From NCBI GenBank assembly GCA_014529385.2, contig CM043944.1, forward strand, positions 83,626,884 through 83,690,883: 64,000 bases of DNA. The letters are read 5' to 3'. Shown one piece after another: positions 55,422-64,000 of the stretch (position 1 is the first letter of the stretch; each line of letters begins with the position of its first letter). The position numbers were made by a program, and so were the translations under genes. Under the pieces are notes generated by a model. It was not told where the DNA came from. It saw only the letters and a list, made by a program, of their open reading frames with translations, and did no database searches. The DNA comes from Adiantum capillus-veneris. Taxonomy: Eukaryota; Streptophyta; Polypodiopsida; Polypodiales; Pteridaceae.

Positions 55422-55840
55422 GGGCAACCTTCTCTTCATTGAGGAAAGTTATGAGTGAGTGAGAATAGCTCAATTCCATAGTAACACACTCATCTTAGTG
55501 CCACACTTTCTCTTGAAGAAAGGCTGAAGTCTTGCCTCATCTTCTCTCTCCATTAAGGTGGTGGCGATTGCTCTCATCAATCTTGTCAATATAACGGGCA
55601 CAACCTTCTTGCGGGAAACAATTATGTGCACAAGGTTAGTAACCATATCTTCATCTTTCACAAGCACCTCTCTCTCTTAAGGTTCTCATTCCTCATTCTC
55701 TTCCACAAACTCTAGAATCTCCTTGCTACAGGTACTTCTCTCCCCGCAGTATCCTTATTGCCTAAGGGCAACAATAGGGCTTGGGAGAGAAACTCTCTTC
55801 TTCTTCTCCTTTCACTTCTTTCACACCTTTATCTTTGAAC

Positions 55841-56083
55841 ATGCTAAGTATATCATTGATGAATAACCATAATCCACATAGAGGTAATTTCTTTCAATTC
55901 CATTCAGTGCAATCTATTAGGGTCAACATTTGGATTAGTCGAAAAATTCACTTTCAGCAACACATAGTGTTTCTATTTGGTCCTGAAAGGCTCAACGAAA
56001 TACTTCTCTCACCAGATCCCATCATACTACCTATTATTGACTATGACTTCTCTTTTGATGTGAATATGGTTATTTTATTATGA
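55841..56083 (+). CDS. Small conserved ORF B homologue (80 or 74 codons)
   Basis: ATG at 55841 or, matching the 73-codon partner better, at 55859 (MNNHNPHRG). It shares VNIWISRKIHFQQHIVFLFG, then ERLNEILLSPDPIILP and IIDYDFSFDVNMVILL with 15403-15624. Its TGA stop overlaps the ATG of the next ORF in ATGA (56080-56083), an arrangement allowing termination-reinitiation. The order B then A is the reverse of the Tat element. Unknown function. Confidence 0.6.
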   Translation: MLSISLMNNHNPHRGNFFQFHSVQSIRVNIWISRKIHFQQHIVFLFGPERLNEILLSPDPIILPIIDYDFSFDVNMVILL

Positions 56084-56292
56084 ATCAAGAGGATTTATAC
56101 TCACAACTAATCCCCATCGCTAGACAAAAGATATACATTATAGTAAGCACAAAGCTACAGTTCCAAAGAGAAATCCGTAGCTTATTTGGACAACAAAGAT
56201 TAAATATCATTAACTCATCCATTAACCCTTTTATCCTAGCCATGATACGATATGATCGTAATCTCGATATTTTCATTTTTGTTTTGTTTTGA
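56080..56292 (+). CDS. Small conserved ORF A homologue (70 codons)
   Basis: Exactly 70 codons like 15646-15858. Conserved blocks are MNQEDLY, LIPIARQK, IIVSTKLQFQR, INPFIL and IRYD, with an IFVLF end. Most codon differences from the partner are silent. It lies 200 bp before the primer site, so by position it is inside the LTR, unlike the partner, which lies after the primer site. The frame is still open although the element's pol is damaged. Confidence 0.65.
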   Translation: MNQEDLYSQLIPIARQKIYIIVSTKLQFQREIRSLFGQQRLNIINSSINPFILAMIRYDRNLDIFIFVLF

Positions 56293-56495
56293 CTATCTTT
56301 CATGAGTTCTCTCCATCACGTGTGTGTTTGTAAGGAAAAGTGAGCGGCTTCTTTGGCTACATTTCTTCTTTAGCTCTAGAAGCTATGCTATCTACATCTT
56401 AGCTCTTTCTCATAACCCTTGAGCTTCCTCACAAACTCTCACAGCAAGAGGCCCGGTGCCTTCCTGGCAAGACCGCCTACTTCTTGACATATTTT

Positions 56496-56513
56496 TGGTG
56501 AACCCGACACGAA
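56496..56513 (+). other. Primer-binding site of the second Ty3 element
   Basis: TGGTGAACCCGACACGAA, six bases after the LTR end. The tRNA was not identified. Confidence 0.6.
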
Positions 56514-56542
56514 ACTGCCAGGGTGAGAGTTTGTGCGTAACC

Positions 56543-57715
56543 ATGGGTGATCATGTTGAGCAACAGGGTATGCATTTTGACCCAACAACAATGCAAATGT
56601 TTCAAGCATTTTCAATGTTCATGCAACAACAACATGCCACTGAAAGAAGGGAGATTTCAGCAACGAAGGCCATACAAGCGGTCGTCAACAGAATGGATCA
56701 ATTCAATGGCAAAGATGTAACCAATTACTTACGCAAGTATGTGAAGGAGATGGAGCTGCATCGCGTGTCAGAAGGTGAGATGATTCAAAGCTTGGAGCTA
56801 GTTGTTGCTCCAGAAATTAGGGAGCATGTTAGGGAAATTAAAGATGGGCATGGGAGACATTGGGAAGAACTCAAAGTAGCTTTAAAGGAGGAATATTTCA
56901 TGGAGGACTCTGAGAGAGTAACCAAAAGGACATTCTTAGAATGGGTAGTCAAGCCAAAGCAAGGACTATCAATAACAAAGCTACTTAGGGAATTTGAGCG
57001 GCGCTATGCACAACTCACAAGGACAGAAAGGGCCACACTAGATGCAGAGAAGACAGATCTTTTCTTACAAGCTGTAGGTAAAGAGTTTCAAGAAAATTTG
57101 GAGCTTCTTCTTGAAGATAAAGATGTTGAGCAAGGACTAAAGACCGACTGGAATGAAGTTGAAGGTGCTATCTCGTTGCGTGCCAAACGACAAAGAAGAA
57201 GGGACAGGATGGTAGTAAACACTACAAGTCCTTCAACCTCAACTTCTGACAAAATGGTAAAGCCTACTTTTATCGCTCCTAAGTTTGATGAGTCCATGCT
57301 AGATGAGCTTGTGAAGGGAATGCGTGACTTGAAGGTGAAGCTTGCAAAGCTTGAAGAAAAAGGCCAACCATCCGGGCCACTTCCTAGGCAAAGACAACAG
57401 CCCAAAGAAGGGTTTGTTAATAGATGTATTTGGTGTGATAGTACAGACCATGTAAGTAGGGATTGTGATGATTTTAGTGATGCTTTGTCAAAAGATGTTG
57501 CCTTTTTCAAGGATGGTAAAATCCACTTAAGAGAGACAGGTCTACCCTTGAGAACTAACTTTGGGAAGGGGGGAATGCAAACCTTAGTTGAAGATATGGC
57601 AACTAACCGTGCCAGCTCTTCAGTTGAAGCAGCTACTTATGGAGTCAAAATTGAGCATTTTTGTGATGAAGAGGTGATTGACCATCATGGTCAAATTTGG
57701 CCAAATTTCATGTAA
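56543..57715 (+). CDS. Gag of the second Ty3 element
   Basis: 390 codons from ATG (MGDHVEQQGMHFDPTTMQMF), 50 bases after the primer site. It contains the Gag core (MDQFNGKDVTNYLRKYVKEM, then ELKVALKEEYF and LLREFERRYAQL), a coiled, charged segment, and a zinc-knuckle-like CIWCDSTDHVSRDC. It ends at a TAA at 57713 in NFM-stop-LAKKGK. The following sequence continues in the same style, so the stop is either a mutation or a Gag/Pol boundary. Confidence 0.75.
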   Translation: MGDHVEQQGMHFDPTTMQMFQAFSMFMQQQHATERREISATKAIQAVVNRMDQFNGKDVTNYLRKYVKEMELHRVSEGEMIQSLELVVAPEIREHVREIKDGHGRHWEELKVALKEEYFMEDSERVTKRTFLEWVVKPKQGLSITKLLREFERRYAQLTRTERATLDAEKTDLFLQAVGKEFQENLELLLEDKDVEQGLKTDWNEVEGAISLRAKRQRRRDRMVVNTTSPSTSTSDKMVKPTFIAPKFDESMLDELVKGMRDLKVKLAKLEEKGQPSGPLPRQRQQPKEGFVNRCIWCDSTDHVSRDCDDFSDALSKDVAFFKDGKIHLRETGLPLRTNFGKGGMQTLVEDMATNRASSSVEAATYGVKIEHFCDEEVIDHHGQIWPNFM

Positions 57716-58711
57716 TTAGCTAAAAAGGGAAAGCTTACAAAAGAGATTCTACATGAAGCAGGTGATTGCATACGTCTAGAAACAAGATGGAATGATCCAG
57801 TGGACTCATTGTCAGTGCATGCCTACATTACAAAATGCCAACAAAATGAGGCAATTGTAGAAGAGAAGCGGAGACATGAGAATGCTGATGAAGGACCATC
57901 AAAAAGAGCTTCTAGAAGTGGGGGAAGAAGCGACTCAAAGCCTTCTCAAACACCCTCGACACAAGGAGCATCTCCACCTGAAGTACTCATGGAGGAGTCT
58001 ACAACAGGAAAGAAGAAAGAGCCAACAAAAGGTAAGACAAAAGGCCCAACTTATAAACTACAATCTAATATTGAGGTTGCTACAGATTTAAAGAAAGTCT
58101 TGGAGGAAAGGATCTTGAATAGCAAGATTGAGTTTACTCTGGGAGAAGTTTTTGGCATTGCAAAGCGTGAATTCCATGAGGAGATCATTGACATCATCAA
58201 GAGGAAGAGGCAAACCCTTGCTGAAGTTTCTCGTCCACAGGTTGAAGGGGAAACCTCGAAGACACAAGGGATGCAGCTGCAAAAGAAAGAGGATGATGGA
58301 GCTGTGGTAGGATGCTACCAATCTAGTGGGAGAGTGAAGCAAGTGCATTTCTCAAATGATGATGAAGATATTCCTAGGAGCTATTATTCACGAAGTCACT
58401 GGGCAAGGGCTACTACAGAAACTTTGGTCAAGGTAGGTGATCTTGAAGAGCCATTTGTTGCCTTGATTGACCATGGTTCAGAAATAAACATGATGTCAAA
58501 GAGTCTCTACAACAAGTGCATATGGCCGATGGACATAGATCATGGTTGGATGGTAAAAGTGGCAAACAATTCATCCGGTGAATTGTATGCAGCATGTCCA
58601 GGTGTGAAGGTGACAATAGGTGATGTAGTAAAGATTGACCAAAACTTCTTTGTACAGGATACATCTTCATATCATCTCATCCTTGGACAACCCTACATTG
58701 TGGGAGTTTGA
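57716..58711 (+). pseudogene. Linker and retropepsin of the second Ty3 element
   Basis: From 57800: MDSLSVHAYITKCQQNEA, a Lys/Glu/Ser-rich linker and FVALIDHGSEINMMSKSLYN, the protease active site with DHG in place of D-S/T-G. Then WMVKVANNSSGELYAACPGV and YHLILGQPYI. The relic at 44641 also has DHGSE, so this is a feature of the subfamily and not a mutation of one copy. A stop follows at 58709. Confidence 0.75.
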
Positions 58712-60530
58712 ATGGAAACAAAGGTAATGGATGATGGTTCAGCGTATGCTAGGATACGTAGCAAAGATGGTAAACGAGCTGTCCAATTCTCACAATTTGT
58801 GTGAACCATGAAGGAAATCGTGACAACCTCAGAGAACATCCTCTACCAAAGGTGAGCAAAGAGTTTCATGACCATAGGGAAATGATGGGTTTTGGCCAAG
58901 TACCATTGTAAAGCGGGATTGCAGTGGTACAGAAAGAAAAAGGGTCTCGTCTGATCCAAAAATAGGTGAAACTTTCTCAATGAGCTCCTTGGTAAAAAGG
59001 AATGGATCAGTATGTTTTACAACACTTGAAGATTTGAAGAGATGTGAGAGGCAATATGTGCATAATGTAAAAATAGGCATGAAAAAGAGTGGGTTGCTAA
59101 AGCCTACTGAAAATGTTTTGGGTTTGTGTGAACAAGTTTCTTTTGTAGATACTATGGGTGAGCTTGATGCTATAATGAGGTCTAGTTTGCATCCTGAAAA
59201 TGAAGTTGTGGAAGTTTGCTCTATGGAAATGTATCAAGTAATAGAAGTCTTTAAAGAAAGCCAAACAATTGGCCCAGAAGTCCATGTTGAAACTAAATAC
59301 AAGAGTGTAGCAAAGAAGGTGAAACCAGTAGCTTTACCCTTACCACCCAACAACAGGAAAAAGATTGAGCAGGCTTCTTTACAACCAAGTTTGAGGAATC
59401 CTAAAAATATCGGGCATATCTTCACAAAGGAGTCTTTTCAAGAGTTGCAAATTGGTTGCGAGGAGTTTCTAACACAGGAGGAGACAAAGTGCTTCAACGA
59501 AATGCTTTCAAAGCATGGTAAGGCTTTTGCATTTGAGCCACATGAGATAGGATGTGTTGATCCTTCTATTGTAGCTCCTATGGTAATTTCACAATACCTC
59601 ATGTGCCTTGGAATCTGCAGCCTATTCCAGTTCCAAAGGATCATTTTCCAAAGTTAGTAGAGCTACTGAATGAGAAAATGAAAATGGGAATCTTGGAGCC
59701 TTCTTGTGCTCCATACTCAAACAGGTGGTTCACAATTCCAAAGAAGAATGGTTCTCTACGCTTCATCCAAGATATGCAACCAGTAAACAAGGTGACAATT
59801 AGAAATGTAGATACAGGTCCAATTGTGGATGAGTTTGCAGAGGCGTTTGCAGGGAGGGCAATCTACTCAATGGGGGATCTCTACTCAGGGTATGATCAAT
59901 TTCAGCTTGCAATCGAAAGTAGAGACTTGACAACCATGAGGACACCTTTGGGTTTGGTAAGGATGTGTACCTTGCCACAGGGAGCAACCAACTCGGTTGC
60001 ACATATGATGAACGGGATGAATAAGGTCTTACATGACTTTATTCCTCAAATCACAATGCCTTTCATTGATGATTTGCCTATCAAAGGATGTGAAGAAAGT
60101 GACAAAGATGAAGCTTTGGATCTCAAGGGATGTCGCAGGTTTGTGGTAGATCACATAAATGATTGTGATAGGATTTTTTCTAGGTTGGAAGAAGTGAATC
60201 TTACATTGTCAGGGAAAAAGTCTATGTTTGGTGTCAATGAAGTGCTCATTGTGGGGCACATGTGCGGGCCATATGGCAGGAAACCTTGTACAACAAAGGT
60301 AGATGCCATCCAAAGAATGAAAGAAACGTGCACTAGCATCAATGAGGTTAGAAGGTTTTTGGGAGCATGTGTCTTCTATGTTATTTGGATTCCACATTAT
60401 GCACATGTAGCTGATCCTCTTTATCAGTTGCTTAGAAAGAATTAGAAGTTTAAATGGACAGAAGCACATGTAAAATCCATGAAAAAGCTAAAGGAGTTGC
60501 TCCAGTCAGCAAAAACTTTGAGAAAGGTAG
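58712..60530 (+). pseudogene. Reverse transcriptase of the second Ty3 element, truncated in RNase H
   Basis: Frame 58980-59657 holds the pre-RT region (YKSVAKKVKPVALPLPPNNR). A frameshift near 59600 leads to frame 59603-60445. There: CAPYSNRWFTIPKKNGSLRF, IQDMQPVNKVTIRN, GRAIYSMGDLYSGYDQFQLA, LGLVRMCTLPQGATNSVAHM, MPFIDDLPIKGC (catalytic FIDD) and LEEVNLTLSGKKSMFG. After a stop at 60443, KFKWTEAHVKSMKKLKELL begins RNase H, then joins the LTR end directly at 60531. Integrase and most of the 3' LTR are deleted. Confidence 0.8.
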
Positions 60531-60589
60531 ACAAACTCTCACAGCAAGAGGCCCAGTGCCTTCCTGGCAAGACCGCCTACTTCTTGACA
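60531..60589 (+). repeat. Last 59 bp of the deleted 3' LTR
   Basis: Matches 56431-56489 with one mismatch and ends TTCTTGACA. Everything between RNase H and this stub is missing. Confidence 0.8.
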
Positions 60590-60800
60590 ACGTGAGGTTT
60601 GTCACCGCGCAAGAAGGACATAGTTCTAGATTGTGAGCGAGGATGTCACATTGCATAATCCAATCTTTATATAATGGAGTAATTTCAAACCATGACCTAG
60701 CATATGGACGGTGAGCTGCTTTTAAATTGGCTACAATTCATTTCTTGGCATCATGACGCTTGGACAGCAACCTTGTAGGCCTTGAGAACTTCATATTGAT
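60590..60800 (-). pseudogene. Helitron N-terminal coding fragment beyond the Ty3 insertion
   Basis: Minus-strand reading: KFSRPTRLLSKRHDAKK, a stop, IVANLKAAHRPYARSWFEIT, then PLYKDWIMQCDILAHNLELC and PSCAVTNL. The Cys pair fits the zinc-finger region continued at 54565. An acceptor-like CCATAGTAG precedes it. Confidence 0.5.
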
Positions 60801-61087
60801 ACCTACTATGGGAGAAATGAGGACAAATATAGTATGGCATCAATTATTTACGTGAAAAGTAAAGATGCAAAAAGTTGGATTTATGATTGCAATATACTAC
60901 AAGTGTTTACTACTCAAAGAGTTGTATGTATAATTAATAAATATAGATGTTGGTCGACATCGATTGTATACTTATGAAAGCAGTATGCAAGTAAATAAAA
61001 CTGAAGGAACCAAGCTACAAAATTCTAAAACAAGCAAATCGATAAAGCATCAATGAATTGCAATTTAAAATGAAGTGCTTCACTGAC

Positions 61088-61147
61088 CTGAAATGTGGTA
61101 CAAATGTTTTCGGATTGTCCAAGCTACACGGCGATATTTGGCGTGAG
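61088..61147 (-). pseudogene. Possible small Helitron exon
   Basis: A 60-base segment between acceptor TTTTCTGTAG and donor TTTCAG/GTCAGT, reading HAKYRRVAWTIRKHLYHIS. Supported only by splice-site quality and an open frame. Confidence 0.35.
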
Positions 61148-61514
61148 CTACAGAAAAGGAATGTGAATAGTTAAACATTTCATCTTGTAGTGAAGTGCCA
61201 TAAATTGAAGATGTTAAGTAAACAGTGCACAACATGTAGAAGTGCCATACAAAAGTATGGTGGAGAGTTGGCACTGTGGTCTCTCCAAAAGTTATAAGAA
61301 ACGGAAGCCGTGCCCTGCCCCGTAGCGTTTATGTGTTGCGCCAAGCAAACGCGTAGTCATGGAGAGTTGGATGGAAATAATGAACCTTGCAGTGTAGTCC
61401 AGCTAGAGTAACGTTTGTGTTGCAATCCAAATGTCCAGTGTTGTGAATATATGTTCTCTCTGCAGGACACAAAATATGCATTAGCATAATACAGGGCATG
61501 CAAGGAAATACAAG

Positions 61515-61994
61515 ATGTCAGATTTCAGTCAATGATCATTTGGCATAATCTGGAATCGAGTCAACAGTAATAGACACGGGCATGAATCTCTCTCTTTCTC
61601 ACACATGGCATCGGTTTGATCTAGTTCTATTGAAATAGAAGATGTCAGATTTGAATCGATGATCAACTGGCAAAATCCTATGTATCCTCTCTGACTGGAA
61701 AAGGTCTGTTCTAGTGCTATTGAAACAGAAGATATCAGATTTCAATCAATGGTCATTTGGCATAATCTAGAATCGAGTCAATAGTAACAGAAACGTTCAT
61801 GACTCTCTCTCTCTCTCTCTCTCACGGCATTGGTCTGTTCTAGTCCTACTAAAATAAAAGATTTCACATTTGAATCGATGTTCAATTGGCATATTCCTAT
61901 GTCTCTCCCTCTCTCTCTCTCTCTCATGGCACAGGTCTGGTCTAGTGCTATTGAAACAGAAGATATCAGATATGGATCGATGATTAGGCAACAT

Positions 61995-62035
<41 letters not shown>

Positions 62036-62060
62036 GGCACATGACTGTTCTAGTGCTACT
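61515..62060. repeat. Tandem repeat array with CT tracts
   Basis: About five units of roughly 100 bp. Each has GTCTGTTCTAGTGCTATTGA, then ACAGAAGATATCAGATTT, AATCGATGATCA, TTGGCATAATC and a CT run ending CATGGCA. The units differ by a few per cent and by CT length. Confidence 0.85.
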
Positions 62061-62173
62061 GAACCATATTAGTAGGTTACATAATGTGAATAGTTGAAAA
62101 AGAAGCTTGGAAATGCTTACGATTCAAAGGCAAGGGACTATGATTTATGAAAGTAGGCATGATCAGTTGGTGT

Positions 62174-62177
<4 letters not shown>

Positions 62178-62207
<30 letters not shown>
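62178..62207. repeat. (CT)n microsatellite
   Basis: About 14 CT units, followed by CACACGGCATCC. Confidence 0.9.
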
Positions 62208-62209
<2 letters not shown>

Positions 62210-62327
62210 ATCACACGGCATCCTACTTGATTATTCTCATCAACTCATGCTGCTCCGCTTTTCTTTCCTTATCACGCGGCATGGCCACGTTCACCTCAGC
62301 CATCATTAGTATTATCGCGCTACTGTA

Positions 62328-62595
62328 CACCATCATCATCATGATTATCATTGCCAATCCCCGCCTGCACAGAATGCCACGAGCTCATCCCATGGCTTTT
62401 CCAACGTGCACTCGGCCGCCAACTCCCACCTCTTCTTCACCTCAACATGCATAATCTCTCTCTCTCTCTCTCTCTCTCTCATGGCGAACTTGCTTCAACG
62501 CGACACCATCATCATGATGATTATCATTGGAAATCCCCGCCTGCACAGAATGCCAAGATCTCATCCCATGGTGTATCCCGAGTGCCTCAATAGGC
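62328..62595. repeat. Direct repeat pair flanking a CT tract
   Basis: 62328-62412 and about 62504-62590 share CACCATCATCAT, GATTATCATTG, AATCCCCGCCTGCACAGAAT and CTCATCCCATGG. The CT run at 62456-62479 lies between them. Confidence 0.8.
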
Positions 62596-62599
62596 ATAA

Positions 62600-62792
<193 letters not shown>

Positions 62793-63070
62793 GGCGAACT
62801 TGCGCACCTGAAGCACTGTTGCTAAGGACGTGACTGCTGCGGAATTGAAACTGCTTGTCAGCGGTATTCAGCAAAGCTCCGAACTCCTTATGGTTATGGC
62901 GAACCAGCAAGGTCCGAACTCGTTATGGCGAAACACCAGCAATTTGCGCCTGAGTGGAATTGACAAAAGCAGTAGCCAACGTAGAGATTTATTCGATTGC
63001 TGGCTGACATAGAGCTTTTCATGGCAACATTTTTTTTAGGGAGTTTTTTTTTTTAATGAGCTTTTTTTAT
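62793..63070. other. Unassigned sequence
   Basis: Contains two copies of TCCGAACTC followed by GTTATGG or CTTATGG, a further local repeat, and a T run near 63030-63070. No gene seen. Confidence 0.3.
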
Positions 63071-63074
63071 TTAA

Positions 63075-63503
63075 TGCTACGTGGTGCATTGTGCGTTCAG
63101 ATACTGGAAAGAGCACCTTTGGCTCACCAAGTAAAGATGAAGAATCCACGAGGGTCTTGAAGCAATATATACCTGCTTTCATGTGCGCCTTTGCCTGTGG
63201 GGTTAATAAAAGTGCACTGCCGTGCCTGTAGACATGTAGTAGTGTTAGTGTGTATACGCGCTTCACCAGGGGCACTTTTCTCCCACTGGGTTTTCCCCCC
63301 TGGACACTTGGTGTGAAAGGACACCTTATCTCTTAGGGTTTCATATAAGCTTTGTAGCTCTGAGTTTGTATATACAATTATTCCAATACAGAGAGAGAGA
63401 CTACAGAGATCTCGTACACAAGCTCTGTGTCTTCTCCTTCTCCATCTTCTTCCTACTCTGAGTTGCTGTCTTCCTTCTGTTTCCTGTTTCATCATCTTCA
63501 ACA
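63075..63503 (+). repeat. 5' LTR of a second copia element (left edge approximate)
   Basis: The right edge CTTCAACA at 63503 is followed by a perfect primer site. The LTR contains CCCACTGGGTTTTCCCCCC, typical of copia R-U5. The left edge was not determined. Confidence 0.6.
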
Positions 63504-63505
63504 AT

Positions 63506-63517
63506 TGGTATCAGAGC
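63506..63517 (+). other. Copia primer-binding site
   Basis: TGGTATCAGAGC, the initiator-tRNA-Met site, in the context AATTGGTATCAGAGCAAGG. Confidence 0.85.
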
Positions 63518-63902
63518 AAGGTGATTTCCAGAGCCTCTACTTGCGTTTTCGCGTCCGTGCGCGCAATCGCAGTTTTCAGGCAGTTTTCGGAAAATTTGTT
63601 CGTGGGAGCATCCTCGACGTTTCGGGAGTATTCTGATCAGACGACCTGGGGTTTTACCCCCCTTTCGAAGCCGTTCAAGCCCTCAGAATTTCGTTCTGAG
63701 CAGCGTAGCAGAAGTTACTTTTCCGAGGTGTTTAGATCAAGAGGGTGTGCTTTTTGACAAATTTTCTTCAGGTAAACAGTTCTTTTGGGAAGTAGCTTGT
63801 CTTAGCTTTGTGCTGAGATTTTGTGTAGAGTTTTGCTTGGATTGGAGAGGAGATTTGTGAATCTCTTGGAGGTTCTTTTGCTCTCTTGTGTGCATCTACA
63901 GT

Positions 63903-64000
63903 ATGGCTCAATCTACGGAGAAAGAGATTTTTGGTGCGTTTACATCCGAAGACAAATTGGATGGTACCAACTATTCTCTTTGGTCTTTTATGGCCAAAAA
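63903..64000 (+). CDS. Start of copia Gag, cut by the window end
   Basis: MAQSTEKEIFGAFTSEDKLD then GTNYSLWSFMAKK. The K-x-DGTNY-x-x-W motif is the N-terminus of copia Gag (UBN2/DUF4219 type). The frame is open to the window end. It lies about 390 bp after the primer site, in a different copia family from the element at 23904. Confidence 0.75.
   Translation, partial: MAQSTEKEIFGAFTSEDKLDGTNYSLWSFMAK

Larger units (their letters stand above)
54570..56489 (+). repeat. Probable 5' LTR of a second Ty3 element
   Basis: The right edge is clear: TTCTTGACA at 56489 is followed by a primer site. The last 59 bases (56431-56489) recur at 60531-60589 with one change. A TATA box is at 55414-55421. The left edge is not resolved (between about 54570 and 54850), because the 3' LTR is deleted and no target duplication was found. 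Two small ORFs lie in its R-U5 part. Confidence 0.6.
48733..61147 (-). mobile_element. Decayed Helitron with Rep, PIF1 helicase and GIY-YIG domain, twice interrupted
   Basis: On the minus strand: N-terminal exons (61147-60590), then a Ty3 element insertion (about 60589-54570), Rep region (54565-52640), linker (52535-52020) and PIF1 helicase (52001-51140). An LTR fragment (51140-50600) precedes the helicase end (50590-50350) and four exons ending in a GIY-YIG domain. Helitrons move by rolling-circle transposition using the HUH nuclease and helicase. Frameshifts and stops show this copy is inactive. The TC start and CTRR end were not located. Confidence 0.8.

Noticed and set aside
61515-62060. 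Regularly spaced repeats as a CRISPR array
   Set aside because: The units are direct tandem copies about 100 bp long with microsatellite tracts, without unique spacers, and the genome is eukaryotic.

Overview
The window looks like repeat-rich nuclear DNA of a land plant. It holds almost nothing but transposable elements, many nested inside one another: a Tat-type Ty3 element with two RNase H domains, a Tork-like Ty1/copia element, a chromodomain Ty3 element, LINEs, a Helitron, MITEs, and long CT, GA and AC microsatellites. No host gene, tRNA or rRNA could be supported. The sequence alone does not fix the species; a seed-free plant such as a fern is possible but only a guess.

Layout. 1-6.1 kb: an old copia pol on the minus strand, broken by a complete 1.03-kb TRIM-like element (3445-4479), an unidentified insert and a MITE. 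6.4-23.9 kb: one LINE on the plus strand, split by a young Ty3/Tat insertion (7337-20756). This insertion is a complete minus-strand element (LTRs 7337-10006 and 15935-18601, intact gag-pol) followed, through a shared LTR, by a second element truncated in pol. 23.9-30.2 kb: a copia element with an intact 1293-codon gag-pol, inserted in the CT tail of the LINE with TCTCT on both sides; its two LTRs carry different internal duplications. 30.2-36.3 kb: remnants of a gag, a plant L1-type reverse transcriptase, a second MITE and LTR pieces. 36.4-42.5 kb: a decayed chromodomain Ty3 element on the minus strand. 42.6-46.5 kb: a Tat-like LTR relic followed by a Ty3 pol relic, then a third MITE. 48.7-61.1 kb: a decayed Helitron on the minus strand, interrupted by an LTR fragment and by another Ty3 element (about 54.6-60.6 kb). 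61.5-62.8 kb: tandem repeats and CT tracts. 63.1-64.0 kb: the 5' end of another copia element running off the window.

Most notable. (1) Two small paralogous ORFs of about 70 codons lie beside gag in two different Ty3 elements (15403-15858 minus; 55841-56292 plus). They differ mostly at silent codon positions, so they look like real, undescribed element proteins. (2) The last exon of the Helitron encodes a GIY-YIG nuclease-like domain that joins in frame, through good splice sites, to exons following the helicase. (3) Three MITEs share ends and are each flanked by imperfect 9-bp repeats. (4) The Tat insertion ends in pol rather than an LTR on one side, yet has a 5-bp repeat on both sides. All functional statements come from reading motifs by eye; no database search was run.
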